Origin: an uncultured Bacteroidales bacterium
Lineage (GTDB): Bacteria; Bacteroidota; Bacteroidia; Bacteroidales; WCHB1-69
Length of the DNA: 64,000 nt
Direction: 5' to 3'
Assembly (NCBI GenBank): GCA_900315245.1
Contig: OMYJ01000004.1
Span: 62,001 to 126,000, forward strand
The notes beneath the pieces are model-generated. The model was not told the origin of the DNA. It searched no databases and saw nothing but the letters and a program-made list of their open reading frames with translations. Position numbers and translations under genes: made by a program. Positions 34,793 through 44,232 of the stretch are shown in pieces (the first letter of the stretch is position 1; every line of letters starts with the position of its first letter).

Positions 34793-37700
34793 ATGAAAAA
34801 AAGTTACAAATTAAATTCATTCACCCTGTGGGGTGTTCTCACCTTTTTGTTGATGATGTTTGGATTGCACATCGGTGCAATGGCTCAAAGCGATGATTGT
34901 ATCTCCGAGGCGCAACCCATCCGAACATACATTTTCCTCACCACCCAGGATGGCGGCGCACATTGGGATACCGCTGCAATTAAGAACATAAAAGACGGGC
35001 AGTCTGTTCCGCGTCCGGAATTCACTGTGATTGATTACAGTACTTTCGACGCATGGCACACAGTGTCGGATCCGGCTTCGTTCTCCGACGACAACAAATT
35101 CCCGGAGAGTAACTTCTCCACTGCTCAGTCCATTACCGTCACAGATACACTGAGACTGTATGCGTCTTACACGCTGGAGGTCTATCATGTGATTTTCATG
35201 GATGGTGTGTCTGATGAAGCTCGTGTGTTCCGCGTTTGGGAGGTTGTGGCTGGCACTACCGGTTTGAATCCCAACAACGAGACGGTCGTGGTGGACGCCA
35301 CCACTCGCTCGGTGGGTTGGTATTATGACCCCGCTCTGACCCAGCACGCCACCACCTTCACGATGCCGGCACACGACACCATCCTGTATCCCGACATCAA
35401 AACAGGTCACTGGCTGAGGTTTTTGAGCAACGGCGGCACCTACGTGGAGCCTGTTTTCTATCAGGCCGATGCCACTACTCAGGCACCTGCTGAACCTTCC
35501 CGTACGGGATACACTTTCAACGGATGGTTAAATGGCACAGAGGGATGGACACCTGGAAGCACTCTTACCGAAGATATCACCCTTACTGCGGATTGGGTAG
35601 CCACAGAGGTGAACTACACGGTGGTTTATTGGGTGGAGAACGCCGATGACCAGAATTACTCCTTCAATAACGCTCAGACGGTTGCTGTGGCTGCCGGTAC
35701 TCATATTACCACGCTTGCGAGCGGATATACAGCCACAACCAACATCATAAATGGCTTGAGTCAGCATGTGACCACTTTCTCATACGACAAAAACACACAA
35801 GCTGACGCTACGGATGTCACAGTGGCTGGTGATGGTTCTACGGTTATAAACCTCTATTACAAGAGAAAAACATACACGTTGACCTTTGATCCCAGCAGAT
35901 ACTACAGCAGTAGCTCTTCAGGTACAAGTGAAAACCGTGCAAGCGGTCAAACTACAGCTACTATTACGGCGAAATATGGTGCAAATATTTGGAACCAGTT
36001 CCCGATTTCCAGAAATATTAGAGCTTTTCTGTCTTTCATTACCCACAGCACTTCTATGTGGAAGGCTACGAATACGAATGTTTATTCGTATGCTTTGCAG
36101 ACCATTTCCACCATGCCGGGTGCGAATGTGACGTTCTACCTCTATTATAACGGCAATGAAACTGAGCATACCATATATTATGATCTTGAAAATATTGAGG
36201 GAACGGGATATGACAGAAAAGCGGTGAGCACCTTTTTCAACTTTGTCACTTATACGGAAGAATATTGCGACATCCAGGGGTTCTCGAAACAAACAGAAGC
36301 AGAAGCAGGTTTTAATAATCAACATAGGAAGGATTTCGGAAGTGACGGCACTGTCACCCTGCTGTATTTCCGTAACTCCTACGCCATCCGATTCTATAAC
36401 GGAGGCGAGGAACTGAACAGTCTGCAAGAGACCCGTAAATACGAACAGGAGATCGGCACCTTGCCCGTATTGTCTGATGCTGACGCTCCTGCCGGCAAGA
36501 CAGGATTCACTTTCGGTGGATGGTACCAGAACGAATTGTGTGAGGGCGATTCCATTTCCTCGACTTCCACGATGCCAGCGGCAGAGGTTGTCTTATATGC
36601 CAAATGGAATGCTCCGCAATACACCGCGACCATACACCTTACCACCAGCCCTTCTGGTGAAACCAACGACATTTCGGTCGCTTATGGTGAGACTGTTCCG
36701 GAATCCGAACTGGCAACAGCACATCCCTGCCCGGGCAGTGAACCGGCTGCGGGTTGGACCATCCTCAATGAAGACGGATCCACGACCGTGTTCGAGGGCG
36801 ACATGCTGATCTACCGCGACATCACCCTTGTCCCATACTGTCTGCTCACTGGTGAAAGATATACCATCACATATAATATGAACTGCGCAGGAGTGCCTGC
36901 GGTGAACGACAACAATGAATATGCTGACGGTTCCAATCCCATGGTGTTGCCTCCTTCAAAGGATTCTTGTGACAATAACACCTTCCTCGGTTGGGAAGAG
37001 ATTACTACCGATGGCGACTATATTGTCCATTCCCCCTACAACGGCATTTATATGACTGGCGACAAGACCCTCTCTGCTCTTTGGGGCTCCGCCACCGAAC
37101 ACACCGTTGTGGAAATGGTGGAGCATCACCCGACAGACGGTGATGTGACAGCATCCCTCGAAGTGATCACAAACGGTACCACCCTGCTGGAACTGCCTAC
37201 CACTTTTGAAAGAGACGAGACGGACCGTCCTAACGACTGGTTCATCGGCTGGTCCCAGAATGAGAATGCCCAAGTGGCAGAGTTTGGTCCTGGCGAGTCT
37301 GTGGTCCTCTCTTGCGATGCCACCATCTACCCCGTGTGGATGCAAATCACCCCCAATGACCTTAACCGTACAGTCTGTGCCGGCACGGAAATGGATATGA
37401 ACGAATTTGATGCCTTCAGTATCCATACTGATGATTACACCCACGGTCTTGCATCGAACATAGTGGACTCTATCTGGAGTATCACCAAAGACGGTGAGGA
37501 ATTCACTGCTCACGAGGACGGTTTGATTACTAACGCCGAACCCGGCATATACGAGGTTTCTCTTACGCTCAAGACTGCCAAAAATGTCGAAAAAACATTC
37601 TCCAACACGATTACGCTGTCTGTGGTGGAACAATTTGAACCCGTTTTCAATTCTTTGCAAACTCTTATTTGTCAGGGCTACAGTGTGGACCTTCCCCAAG

Positions 37701-40700
37701 GTTCTGAAGAAGCGGCAGTGTCTGGTTCGGACAATGTAATTCCTTCCGTGTTGGGCAAGTGGATGGCAACAGATGACTCTGGCTCTCCTGTAGAGGTTTC
37801 TCGGGTGCCTACCGATGAAGTAGGTAGAATAACCCTTACATTTGTTCCTGATGAAGGACAATGTGCCAGCGAAATCTCCGTCGATTTCACTGTTGTTGCT
37901 CCTCCCGCCGTTGTAATTGAGGGTGATCAGCTGATTTGTTCAACAGATGGTTCCGTGATGCTGACTGCTACGGTCAACCCGCTTGCCAATGATGAGACGT
38001 ACCAATGGATGAGACAAATGGAAGATGGCGGCAAATGGCAGGTTCTTGACGAAACGTCCGCATCTTACACTGCTACTCAGGCTGGTACTTATATGGTGGA
38101 AGTTACAGGCACTGCTGGCTGTATTGTCAACAGCGATCCTTTCGAAATCACAGTGATGTCCGTTCCTACTATCAGAATGAATGTGATTCCTGAAAGTTTT
38201 GATCTTGGCTGCAATCCGGAGAATATTCCTGTACTTACAGCTGCTGATTTCACTGTAAATGATGACAGCAATGCTGATGCCGAGGCAGATGTCACTACGA
38301 ACGGTCCCGAGGGCGAGGGCTGCGCAAAGAGCCAGACTTGGACTGCGACCTACTCGAACGACTGCGGTGAGGCGGATCCGGTGAGCATCACGTATTACTG
38401 GAAGGTTGACAATGTCGCCCCCGTGATAGCCACGGAGGCTGAGAACGACAAGTATTGGGGCTGCACCGTGCCGGACGCACCTGAGTTCACGTACACGGAC
38501 AACTGTGACGAAGACCTTGAGATCTCAGTGACGACGAGCGGTCCCGTGGGCGGGGGCTGCGACAAGACCCAGACCTGGACGGCCAATGTGAGCGACCACT
38601 GCGGCAACCCGGCCGAGTCGGTGAGCATCACGTATTACTGGAAGGTTGACAATGCCGCCCCCGTGATATTCACGGAGGCTGGGGACAACAAGGACTGGGG
38701 CTGCACCGTGCCGGACGCGCCTGAGTTCACGTACACGGACAACTGTGACGAGGACCTTGAGATCTCAGTGACGACGAACGGTCCCGAGGGTGAGGGCTGC
38801 GACAAGAGCCAGACCTGGACGGCCAATGTGAGCGACCACTGCGGCAACCCCGCCGAGTCGGTGAGCATCACCTATTATTGGAAGGTTGACAATGCCGCTC
38901 CCGTGATAGCCACGGAGGCTGAGAACGACAAGTATTGGGGCTGCACCGTGCCGGACGCACCTGAGTTCACGTACACGGACAACTGTGACGAGGACCTTGA
39001 GATCTCAGTGACGACGAACGGTCCCGAAGGCGAGGGCTGCGACAAGACCCAGACCTGGACGGCCAATGTGAGCGACCACTGCGGCAACCCGGCCGAGTCG
39101 GTGAGCATCACGTATTACTGGAAGGCTGACAATGCCGCCCCCGTGATATTCACGGAGGCTGGGGACTACAAGGACTGGGGCTGCACCGTGCCGGACGCAC
39201 CTGAGTTCACGTACACGGACAACTGTGACGAGGACCTTGAGATCTCAGTGACGACGAACGGTCCCGAGGGTGAGGGCTGCGACAAGACCCAGACCTGGAC
39301 GGCCAACGTGAGCGACCACTGCGGCAACCCGGCCGAGTCGGTGAGCATCACGTATTACTGGAAGGTTGACAATGCCGCTCCCGTGATAGCCACGGAGGCT
39401 GAGGACGACAAGGATTGGGGCTGCACCGTGCCGGACGCACCTGAGTTCACGTACACGGACAACTGTGACGAGGACCTTGAGATCTCAGTGACTACGAACG
39501 GTCCCGAGGGCGAAGGCTGCAACAAGAGCCAGACCTGGACGGCCAACGTGAGCGACCACTGTGGCAACCCCGCCGAGGAGGTGAGCATCACCTACACTTG
39601 GACTGAGGATAATGACGGCCCTGAAATTGTTCCGACAGAATTTGAAGGTATCCCGTTTGGTAACTGCCAATTTGCGATTCCGGATTTGTTTGAGTCGTTG
39701 CTAATTTATGACCAATGCAGCTCTTTCTCTTTCGTGAGCCAAAATCCTGAAGCTGGTACGTTGATTGAGCAAACAGGAGAACCACAGACCATAAGTGTTA
39801 CAGTTGTTGTGGAAGATGCTTGTGGTAACCCAACGACAACCACGATCGATGTTGCAATTCCTGCCAAACTTGACGTTGTGGCAGAAGCTAATCCTACCAC
39901 TGTCAATGTTAACGGCAGCGCTGTGTTAACTGCCACCACTTCAGATGAATTTGGAAATGTTACGTATGAATGGACACCCGCTGCCTCTTTGGATGTTGCC
40001 GATGCCGCAACGGTTACGGCCACTCCTACCGTGGTCGGCGAGAATACCTATACCGTGACCGCTACTGACGAGAACGGTTGCGAGGCTTCCGCTATGGTAA
40101 CGGTTAACGCTTTGAACAGAAATGTCACTGTTAGTGCCAGCGCTTCCAAGGTGTATGACGGCACTCCGTTGGAGGTCAATGTTGAGGACATCACCATTGA
40201 AGGTCTTAACGAAGGCGACTATCTTGATGCCGGCACTCTCTACACGAACGACTATGTGGTGGGCGTCTATACTTGCCCTGACAACTCCTTCCAGTTCATG
40301 GCTGATGAGCAACTCGCTATCAAGAGTGGATTTGTGATCAAGAATGCGTCGGGTGAAGTTGTCACAGCCAACTATACTCCCACTTTCGATGTGACGCTCT
40401 CCATTACAGCAAAAGCGGTCACCATCACCGCTGCCAGCGACAGCAAACAGTATGACGGTACCGCGCTGACCAACGCTAACGTCACCGCTACCGGTTTGGT
40501 GGCCGGTGATCAACTTGTCGCTCAAGTCAGCGGCTCGCAGACCGAGGTCGGCTCTTCTCCCAATGAGATTGTTGATTACACCATTACCCGCAACGGCAGA
40601 GATGTCACGGGAAGCTATAGCGTCACCCCGGTGAACGGCACGCTGACCGTCTTCAACGCTAACATTGAATGCGAGGGTGTCACCTATCAAGGCTATGATT

Positions 40701-42040
40701 ATCCTGCAGTGCAGATCGGTAACCAGTGCTGGTTGGCCGAGAACCTGCGCAATACCGTGTATGGTCCTGAGGAAACCACCGCCATTGCGGACTATGCAGC
40801 CTACAAAAATGACGAAGCCAATATGGAGAAATTCGGATACCTCTATACCTGGTATTCCGCAGTTGGCGTGGAGGAGAACAATAACGCCGCTGTTCCTGAA
40901 ACTCTCGAAGGCACGAGCTTAGTGCAGGGTATCTGTCCTGAGGGCTGGGTTGTGCCGTCACAAACCGACTTCGATATCCTCTACGAATTCACGGCCAATG
41001 AGGCGCGTCGTCTCAGAGACATGAACACGATGTACTGGATTCCAGGTGAACAGGGCGTGGAGCCCAACTACCACTTCAACTCCCGTGCCGGCGGTTTCTA
41101 CAACAGCACGAGCGGACAGTTCGAACGTATGCTCTTCGAAGACTACTACTGGACGAGCACTTCCGATCCGAATACTACGGAAGTCACCACCCCGATGAAC
41201 GCTTACTATTGTAACAGCATCAACTTCAAGACCTCCAAGAAGTCCGACAAGCGCAGCGTGCGTTGTATCAGTGCTGCCACCGCATACGACGAAAACGCCG
41301 TTGAGCCCGTTGAGCCCGTCGAGCCCGAACCTTTCCGCTGCGGCACCACCAAGATGGTTGATGCCGACGGCAACGAGTACGAGACGGTGCAGATCGGCAC
41401 GCAGTGTTGGACGAAGACGAATCTGCGCAGCACGAAGGACAAAAACGGTAACACTTTTAGAATGGGAATCCCGACCGTGGTGGAGACCATGTGGGGACCG
41501 TCTCTGAGTTATGATTTTGATTCAGATGAATCAATGGTGTACATTCCTGATGAAGAGGACTGGTACTACTTTTCTGGTGCTGATTATGATTACGATGCTA
41601 CTGTCATCGGATACTATTATAATTGGGAAGCGGCCCAGGTTGCTTGTCCCGATGGCTGGCATCTGCCGAGTCAAGAAGAGTGGAATACTCTCGTGAATTA
41701 TGTGAGCAGTCAGGAGTCCTATGTGTGTGGGGAGAACAACAGTATTTCAAAGGCTTTGTCCTCCGAGGTGACCAATTATTGGCCGAGCATTGACATAGAG
41801 TGTGCTCCAGGTAAGAATCCTTCGGCCAACAATGCGACTGGCTTTTCCGGTGTTCCGGCAGGATTGATTCAGGTTCAATTTTCTTTTGTGACAACAATTA
41901 CCGCGTTCTGGTCCACAACGAACTACGATAACGGTAAACCATGGGCCTTCTCGTTTGGAAATGGTCTCAACCTGATTTCTGGTCCAGTGTATAAATATAT
42001 AGGTAATTCCGTCCGCTGTCTCCGCGATGCTGAGGAATAA
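34793..42040 (+). CDS. Giant multidomain surface protein with HYR-like repeats and two FISUMP domains
   Basis: About 2415 residues. The chosen ATG gives a signal peptide (TLWGVLTFLLMMFGLHIGAMAQ); an in-frame ATG at 34685 would add 36 residues. In order: several InlB/flg_new-type beta repeats (GYTFNGWLNG, GFTFGGWYQNE), Ig/PKD-like modules, five near-identical 80-residue HYR-like repeats with paired cysteines (NC-DEDLEISVTT, DHCGNPAE), a SprB-like region, two MBG-type modules (VYDGTPL, QYDGTAL), and two C-terminal FISUMP domains (NQCWLAENLR, TQCWTKTNLR, each ending SVRC). No classical type IX C-terminal sorting domain was recognised. Probably an adhesin or surface-layer protein. Confidence 0.8.
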   Translation: MKKSYKLNSFTLWGVLTFLLMMFGLHIGAMAQSDDCISEAQPIRTYIFLTTQDGGAHWDTAAIKNIKDGQSVPRPEFTVIDYSTFDAWHTVSDPASFSDDNKFPESNFSTAQSITVTDTLRLYASYTLEVYHVIFMDGVSDEARVFRVWEVVAGTTGLNPNNETVVVDATTRSVGWYYDPALTQHATTFTMPAHDTILYPDIKTGHWLRFLSNGGTYVEPVFYQADATTQAPAEPSRTGYTFNGWLNGTEGWTPGSTLTEDITLTADWVATEVNYTVVYWVENADDQNYSFNNAQTVAVAAGTHITTLASGYTATTNIINGLSQHVTTFSYDKNTQADATDVTVAGDGSTVINLYYKRKTYTLTFDPSRYYSSSSSGTSENRASGQTTATITAKYGANIWNQFPISRNIRAFLSFITHSTSMWKATNTNVYSYALQTISTMPGANVTFYLYYNGNETEHTIYYDLENIEGTGYDRKAVSTFFNFVTYTEEYCDIQGFSKQTEAEAGFNNQHRKDFGSDGTVTLLYFRNSYAIRFYNGGEELNSLQETRKYEQEIGTLPVLSDADAPAGKTGFTFGGWYQNELCEGDSISSTSTMPAAEVVLYAKWNAPQYTATIHLTTSPSGETNDISVAYGETVPESELATAHPCPGSEPAAGWTILNEDGSTTVFEGDMLIYRDITLVPYCLLTGERYTITYNMNCAGVPAVNDNNEYADGSNPMVLPPSKDSCDNNTFLGWEEITTDGDYIVHSPYNGIYMTGDKTLSALWGSATEHTVVEMVEHHPTDGDVTASLEVITNGTTLLELPTTFERDETDRPNDWFIGWSQNENAQVAEFGPGESVVLSCDATIYPVWMQITPNDLNRTVCAGTEMDMNEFDAFSIHTDDYTHGLASNIVDSIWSITKDGEEFTAHEDGLITNAEPGIYEVSLTLKTAKNVEKTFSNTITLSVVEQFEPVFNSLQTLICQGYSVDLPQGSEEAAVSGSDNVIPSVLGKWMATDDSGSPVEVSRVPTDEVGRITLTFVPDEGQCASEISVDFTVVAPPAVVIEGDQLICSTDGSVMLTATVNPLANDETYQWMRQMEDGGKWQVLDETSASYTATQAGTYMVEVTGTAGCIVNSDPFEITVMSVPTIRMNVIPESFDLGCNPENIPVLTAADFTVNDDSNADAEADVTTNGPEGEGCAKSQTWTATYSNDCGEADPVSITYYWKVDNVAPVIATEAENDKYWGCTVPDAPEFTYTDNCDEDLEISVTTSGPVGGGCDKTQTWTANVSDHCGNPAESVSITYYWKVDNAAPVIFTEAGDNKDWGCTVPDAPEFTYTDNCDEDLEISVTTNGPEGEGCDKSQTWTANVSDHCGNPAESVSITYYWKVDNAAPVIATEAENDKYWGCTVPDAPEFTYTDNCDEDLEISVTTNGPEGEGCDKTQTWTANVSDHCGNPAESVSITYYWKADNAAPVIFTEAGDYKDWGCTVPDAPEFTYTDNCDEDLEISVTTNGPEGEGCDKTQTWTANVSDHCGNPAESVSITYYWKVDNAAPVIATEAEDDKDWGCTVPDAPEFTYTDNCDEDLEISVTTNGPEGEGCNKSQTWTANVSDHCGNPAEEVSITYTWTEDNDGPEIVPTEFEGIPFGNCQFAIPDLFESLLIYDQCSSFSFVSQNPEAGTLIEQTGEPQTISVTVVVEDACGNPTTTTIDVAIPAKLDVVAEANPTTVNVNGSAVLTATTSDEFGNVTYEWTPAASLDVADAATVTATPTVVGENTYTVTATDENGCEASAMVTVNALNRNVTVSASASKVYDGTPLEVNVEDITIEGLNEGDYLDAGTLYTNDYVVGVYTCPDNSFQFMADEQLAIKSGFVIKNASGEVVTANYTPTFDVTLSITAKAVTITAASDSKQYDGTALTNANVTATGLVAGDQLVAQVSGSQTEVGSSPNEIVDYTITRNGRDVTGSYSVTPVNGTLTVFNANIECEGVTYQGYDYPAVQIGNQCWLAENLRNTVYGPEETTAIADYAAYKNDEANMEKFGYLYTWYSAVGVEENNNAAVPETLEGTSLVQGICPEGWVVPSQTDFDILYEFTANEARRLRDMNTMYWIPGEQGVEPNYHFNSRAGGFYNSTSGQFERMLFEDYYWTSTSDPNTTEVTTPMNAYYCNSINFKTSKKSDKRSVRCISAATAYDENAVEPVEPVEPEPFRCGTTKMVDADGNEYETVQIGTQCWTKTNLRSTKDKNGNTFRMGIPTVVETMWGPSLSYDFDSDESMVYIPDEEDWYYFSGADYDYDATVIGYYYNWEAAQVACPDGWHLPSQEEWNTLVNYVSSQESYVCGENNSISKALSSEVTNYWPSIDIECAPGKNPSANNATGFSGVPAGLIQVQFSFVTTITAFWSTTNYDNGKPWAFSFGNGLNLISGPVYKYIGNSVRCLRDAEE
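38401..39600 (+). repeat. Five 240-bp tandem coding repeats
   Basis: Units begin at 38401, 38641, 38881, 39121 and 39361, with an exact 240-base period and very few differences. Units 1, 3 and 5 carry VIATEAE and units 2 and 4 carry VIFTEAG, giving an alternating A-B-A-B-A order. A diverged partial unit precedes them. Confidence 0.92.
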
Positions 42041-42070
42041 ACCTGAAACTTGAAACCTGAAACTAGAGAC

Positions 42071-42101
42071 AAGGGCGTGGCCGTGGGGCTGCGCCCTTTT
42101 T
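42071..42101 (+). terminator. Terminator after the giant surface protein gene
   Basis: AAGGGCG (42071-42077) pairs with CGCCCTT (42092-42098) and is followed by a T-run. An almost identical copy lies at 43064-43094. Confidence 0.7.
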
Positions 42102-42104
42102 CGT

Positions 42105-42347
42105 TAATGCGGAATGATGAATGCTGAATGTAGAATGTAGAATGTAGAATGAAGAATGCTGAATGCTGAATGCTGAATAATTTTTTGAAAATTCGTGGAT
42201 AATTTATGGCGATTTGTGTTTTATAGAGAAGAATGCCGATGAATGCTGAATGCTGAATGCTGAATGTAGAATGAAGAATGTAGAATGTAGAATGTAGAAT
42301 GAAGAATGTAGAATGTAGAATGAAGAATGAAGAATGTAGAATGAAGA
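42105..42347 (+). repeat. GAATGCTGAATG / GAATGTAGAATG word repeats with an embedded 51-bp conserved block
   Basis: The gap after the giant gene is almost entirely tandem GAATG(C/T)(T/A) words, interrupted at 42179-42229 by a 51-base block beginning AATTTTTTGAAAATTCGTGG. That block recurs at 43193-43243 and 44006-44056. I see no gene here. Confidence 0.85.
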
Positions 42348-42430
42348 GGCGATGACACTCATGGCTCATTCGAGATAGTTCGTGTTTTGGAAAAATATTT
42401 CACTTTTGAGTTAAGTTGAAAAATATTTTG

Positions 42431-42438
42431 TATTTTTG
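42431..42438 (+). promoter_or_regulatory. -7 box before the toxin remnant
   Basis: TATTTTTG, 27 bases before the ATG of the broken toxin gene; it may still drive the antitoxin. Confidence 0.5.
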
Positions 42439-42464
42439 CAGTCTCAAACTCAAAAATCCTCATA

Positions 42465-42730
42465 ATGAAAAAAGCAACATTAAAAACCATTGAAAGTAAC
42501 GATGCAGTTAGTCTGTACTCGATATGTTTTGACGGATCAGAAAAAAGTGAATTCGAACTATTTTTGAGCAAGTTTAAGCAATCCACTATCAGGAAGATGA
42601 GCTTTTAAGCGGGTATGTGATGGATTTACAAAAATTCGATAAACTGCTTAAACAGGCGCAGAAAAAAGGTAAGATTGTCATAGAGAAAAACTACATTATC
42701 GGGTTGGAGGGGGCAACCTTTGAGTTATGA
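42465..42730 (+). pseudogene. Broken HigB/RelE-type toxin gene
   Basis: Two fragments of one toxin type are joined in different frames. The first (ATG at 42465) reads MKKATLKTIESNDAVSLYSI and on to FELFLSKFK, the N-terminus of a phage-derived HigB-like toxin family common in Bacteroidota. The second, from about 42590 in another frame, reads QEDELLSGYVMDLQKFDKLL to a TGA at 42728-42730, matching the C-terminus of the same family. The middle, roughly 60-70 residues by my memory of the family, is missing and the frame is lost, so the toxin should be inactive. The TGA overlaps the antitoxin ATG, the normal coupled arrangement. Confidence 0.75.
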
Positions 42731-42990
42731 TCACGAATCCGTTATTCAAAGAGTGCCTCGACAAGGTTTCACCGGAAATAAGAGCCGAGTTTGAACTTTC
42801 CTTTGCTATTGCAGACAGGATAGACTGTTTGCTGAAGCAAAAAGGCATGTCACAGCGAATGCTCGCCCAGAAACTTGGCAAAAAAGAATCTGAAATTTCC
42901 AAGTGGCTAACAGGCCGGCATAATTTCACGACTAAAACATTGGCGCATATTGCTTTGGCCTTGGGTGAGGAAGTGGTGCATGTTCCGTGA
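42727..42990 (+). CDS. HigA-type XRE antitoxin / transcription regulator
   Basis: An 87-residue helix-turn-helix protein of the XRE family. The HTH is at about residues 38-80 (KGMSQRMLAQKLGKKESEISKWLTGRHNFTTKTL, given here only as location: QRMLAQKLG is helix 2, ESEISKWLTG helix 3). Position and overlap with the toxin remnant identify it as the antitoxin of a former type II toxin-antitoxin pair. The reading frame is intact although the toxin is broken. It may now serve only as a DNA-binding autoregulator. Confidence 0.8.
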   Translation: MITNPLFKECLDKVSPEIRAEFELSFAIADRIDCLLKQKGMSQRMLAQKLGKKESEISKWLTGRHNFTTKTLAHIALALGEEVVHVP

Positions 42991-43003
42991 AAAGACTTTC
43001 CCA

Positions 43004-43322
43004 GTCCGCAGCCTCCGCAATGCTGAGGAATAAACCTAAAACCTGAAATTAGAAACTAGAGACAAGGGCGTGGCCGTGGGGCTGCGCCCTTTTTCGTTAA
43101 TGCGGAATGATGAATGCTGAATGCTGAATGTAGAATGTAGAATGAAGAATGAAGAATGAAGAATGCTGAATGCTGAATGCTGAATGCTGATTAATTTTTT
43201 GAAAATTCGTGGATAATTTATGGCGATTTGTGTTTTATAGAGATGAATGCTGCGGAATGCTGAATGATGAATTATGAATGCTGAATGCTGAATGTAGAAT
43301 GAAGAATGTAGAATGCAGAATA
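43004..43322 (+). repeat. Second copy of the giant gene's 3' tail, terminator and word repeats
   Basis: The stretch starting near CCTCCGCAATGCTGAGG repeats the last codons, stop, CTTGAAAC words, terminator (43064-43094), GAATG words and 51-bp block found at 42015-42230. The 471-base gap between the antitoxin and the first DUF5618 gene is almost wholly this copy plus the DUF5618 promoter region. Confidence 0.8.
43064..43094 (+). terminator. Duplicate terminator after the antitoxin gene
   Basis: AAGGGCG (43064-43070) pairs with CGCCCTT (43085-43091), followed by T residues. It is the copy of the hairpin at 42071. Confidence 0.65.
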
Positions 43323-43418
43323 AATGAATTGACGAATTTGAAATTTCAACTGTTAAATATTAATTAAGATTCAGGAAAATATTTTTACTTTTGTTGGTGT
43401 GTTTTGAAAGAAAAAATG

Positions 43419-43426
43419 TAATTTTG
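43419..43426 (+). promoter_or_regulatory. -7 box before the first DUF5618 gene
   Basis: TAATTTTG, 35 bases before the ATG; a second candidate TACTTTTG lies at 43386-43393. The whole upstream region is duplicated before the second paralogue. Confidence 0.5.
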
Positions 43427-43461
43427 CGGCGTTAATTTAAAAACCAAAAAAACGATAAGAA

Positions 43462-43863
43462 ATGGAAATAGCAAATCCAATTGAAGAGGCCAGGAGATAT
43501 GTGGCCAACGCGGAAGAGGTTATCAAGAAGGCCGACTATGATCCTGAACTGAAACGTTATACAGACGGTAAATATGTCAAGATGGCGGGAAACACGCTAT
43601 GGAATGGTTGTCTGGTCGCTCTTGACGCGTTGTTCGGCATAAGCAAGCGCAAAGGCCGTCCCGATATTGACAAATATACAGAAGCCGCTCGGAAACGTGA
43701 CAAAAAGCTTCTGGCCTTTGTCGTGGATGGCTACAGCACAATACATCTCTGCATGGGTTACGACGGCAATAAAAGTAAAAAAGTCTGCGATGCGGGTTTC
43801 GATTACGCCAACGCCATCATTGACTATTGCGAAAAGCTGCTTCCCGTGACGGTGTGCGCGTGA
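43462..43863 (+). CDS. DUF5618 family protein, copy 1
   Basis: A 133-residue soluble, mainly helical protein matching my recollection of the DUF5618 family of Bacteroidota (EARRYVANAEEVIKKA, then YVKMAGNTLWNGCLVALDA and a C-terminal MGYDGNKSKKVCDAGFDYANAII). Function unknown; the fold pattern is HEPN-like (helical, about 130 residues), which is only a suggestion. No signal peptide. The next gene is a tandem paralogue with the same flanks. The stop codon leads straight into GATGA word repeats. Confidence 0.7.
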   Translation: MEIANPIEEARRYVANAEEVIKKADYDPELKRYTDGKYVKMAGNTLWNGCLVALDALFGISKRKGRPDIDKYTEAARKRDKKLLAFVVDGYSTIHLCMGYDGNKSKKVCDAGFDYANAIIDYCEKLLPVTVCA

Positions 43864-44005
43864 TGGAAGCGATGAATGAATGATGAAGGGACGATGAAGG
43901 ACGATGAGGCGATGAGACGATGAGGCGATGATAGGAAAGCCCCGGCCACGGCAGGCGGATGTCTCCCCCTTTTGGGGGCCAGGGGGGTGATGCTGAATGC
44001 TGAAT
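43861..44005 (+). repeat. GATGA words, G/C-rich hairpin repeat and GAATG words between the paralogues
   Basis: The first 70 bases are GATGAAGGACGATGAG words starting at the DUF5618 stop. A G/C-rich block (about 43936-43989) follows, with CCCCC-TTTT-GGGGG and GGGGGG runs unlike its surroundings. Then come GAATGC words and the third 51-bp block (44006-44056). The 369-base gap contains no gene. Confidence 0.75.
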
Positions 44006-44189
44006 AATTTTTTGAAAATTCGTGGATAATTTATGGCGATTTGTGTTTTATAGAGATGAATGCTGCTGAATGAAGAATGTAGAATGAAGAATAAATGAAT
44101 TGACGAATTTGAAATTTTAACTGTTAAATATTAATTAAAATTTAGGAAAATATTTTTACTTTAGTTGGCGTGTTTTGAAAGAAAAAATG

Positions 44190-44197
44190 TATTTTTG
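44190..44197 (+). promoter_or_regulatory. -7 box before the second DUF5618 gene
   Basis: TATTTTTG at the position equivalent to the 43419 box in the duplicated upstream region. Confidence 0.55.
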
Positions 44198-44232
44198 CGG
44201 CGTTAATTTAAAAACCAAAAAAACGATAAGAA

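Noticed and set aside
38395..39591. Series of similar 61-78-residue reading frames on the minus strand
   Set aside because: They are antisense shadows of the 240-bp coding repeats; the identical spacing is explained by the plus-strand repeat.
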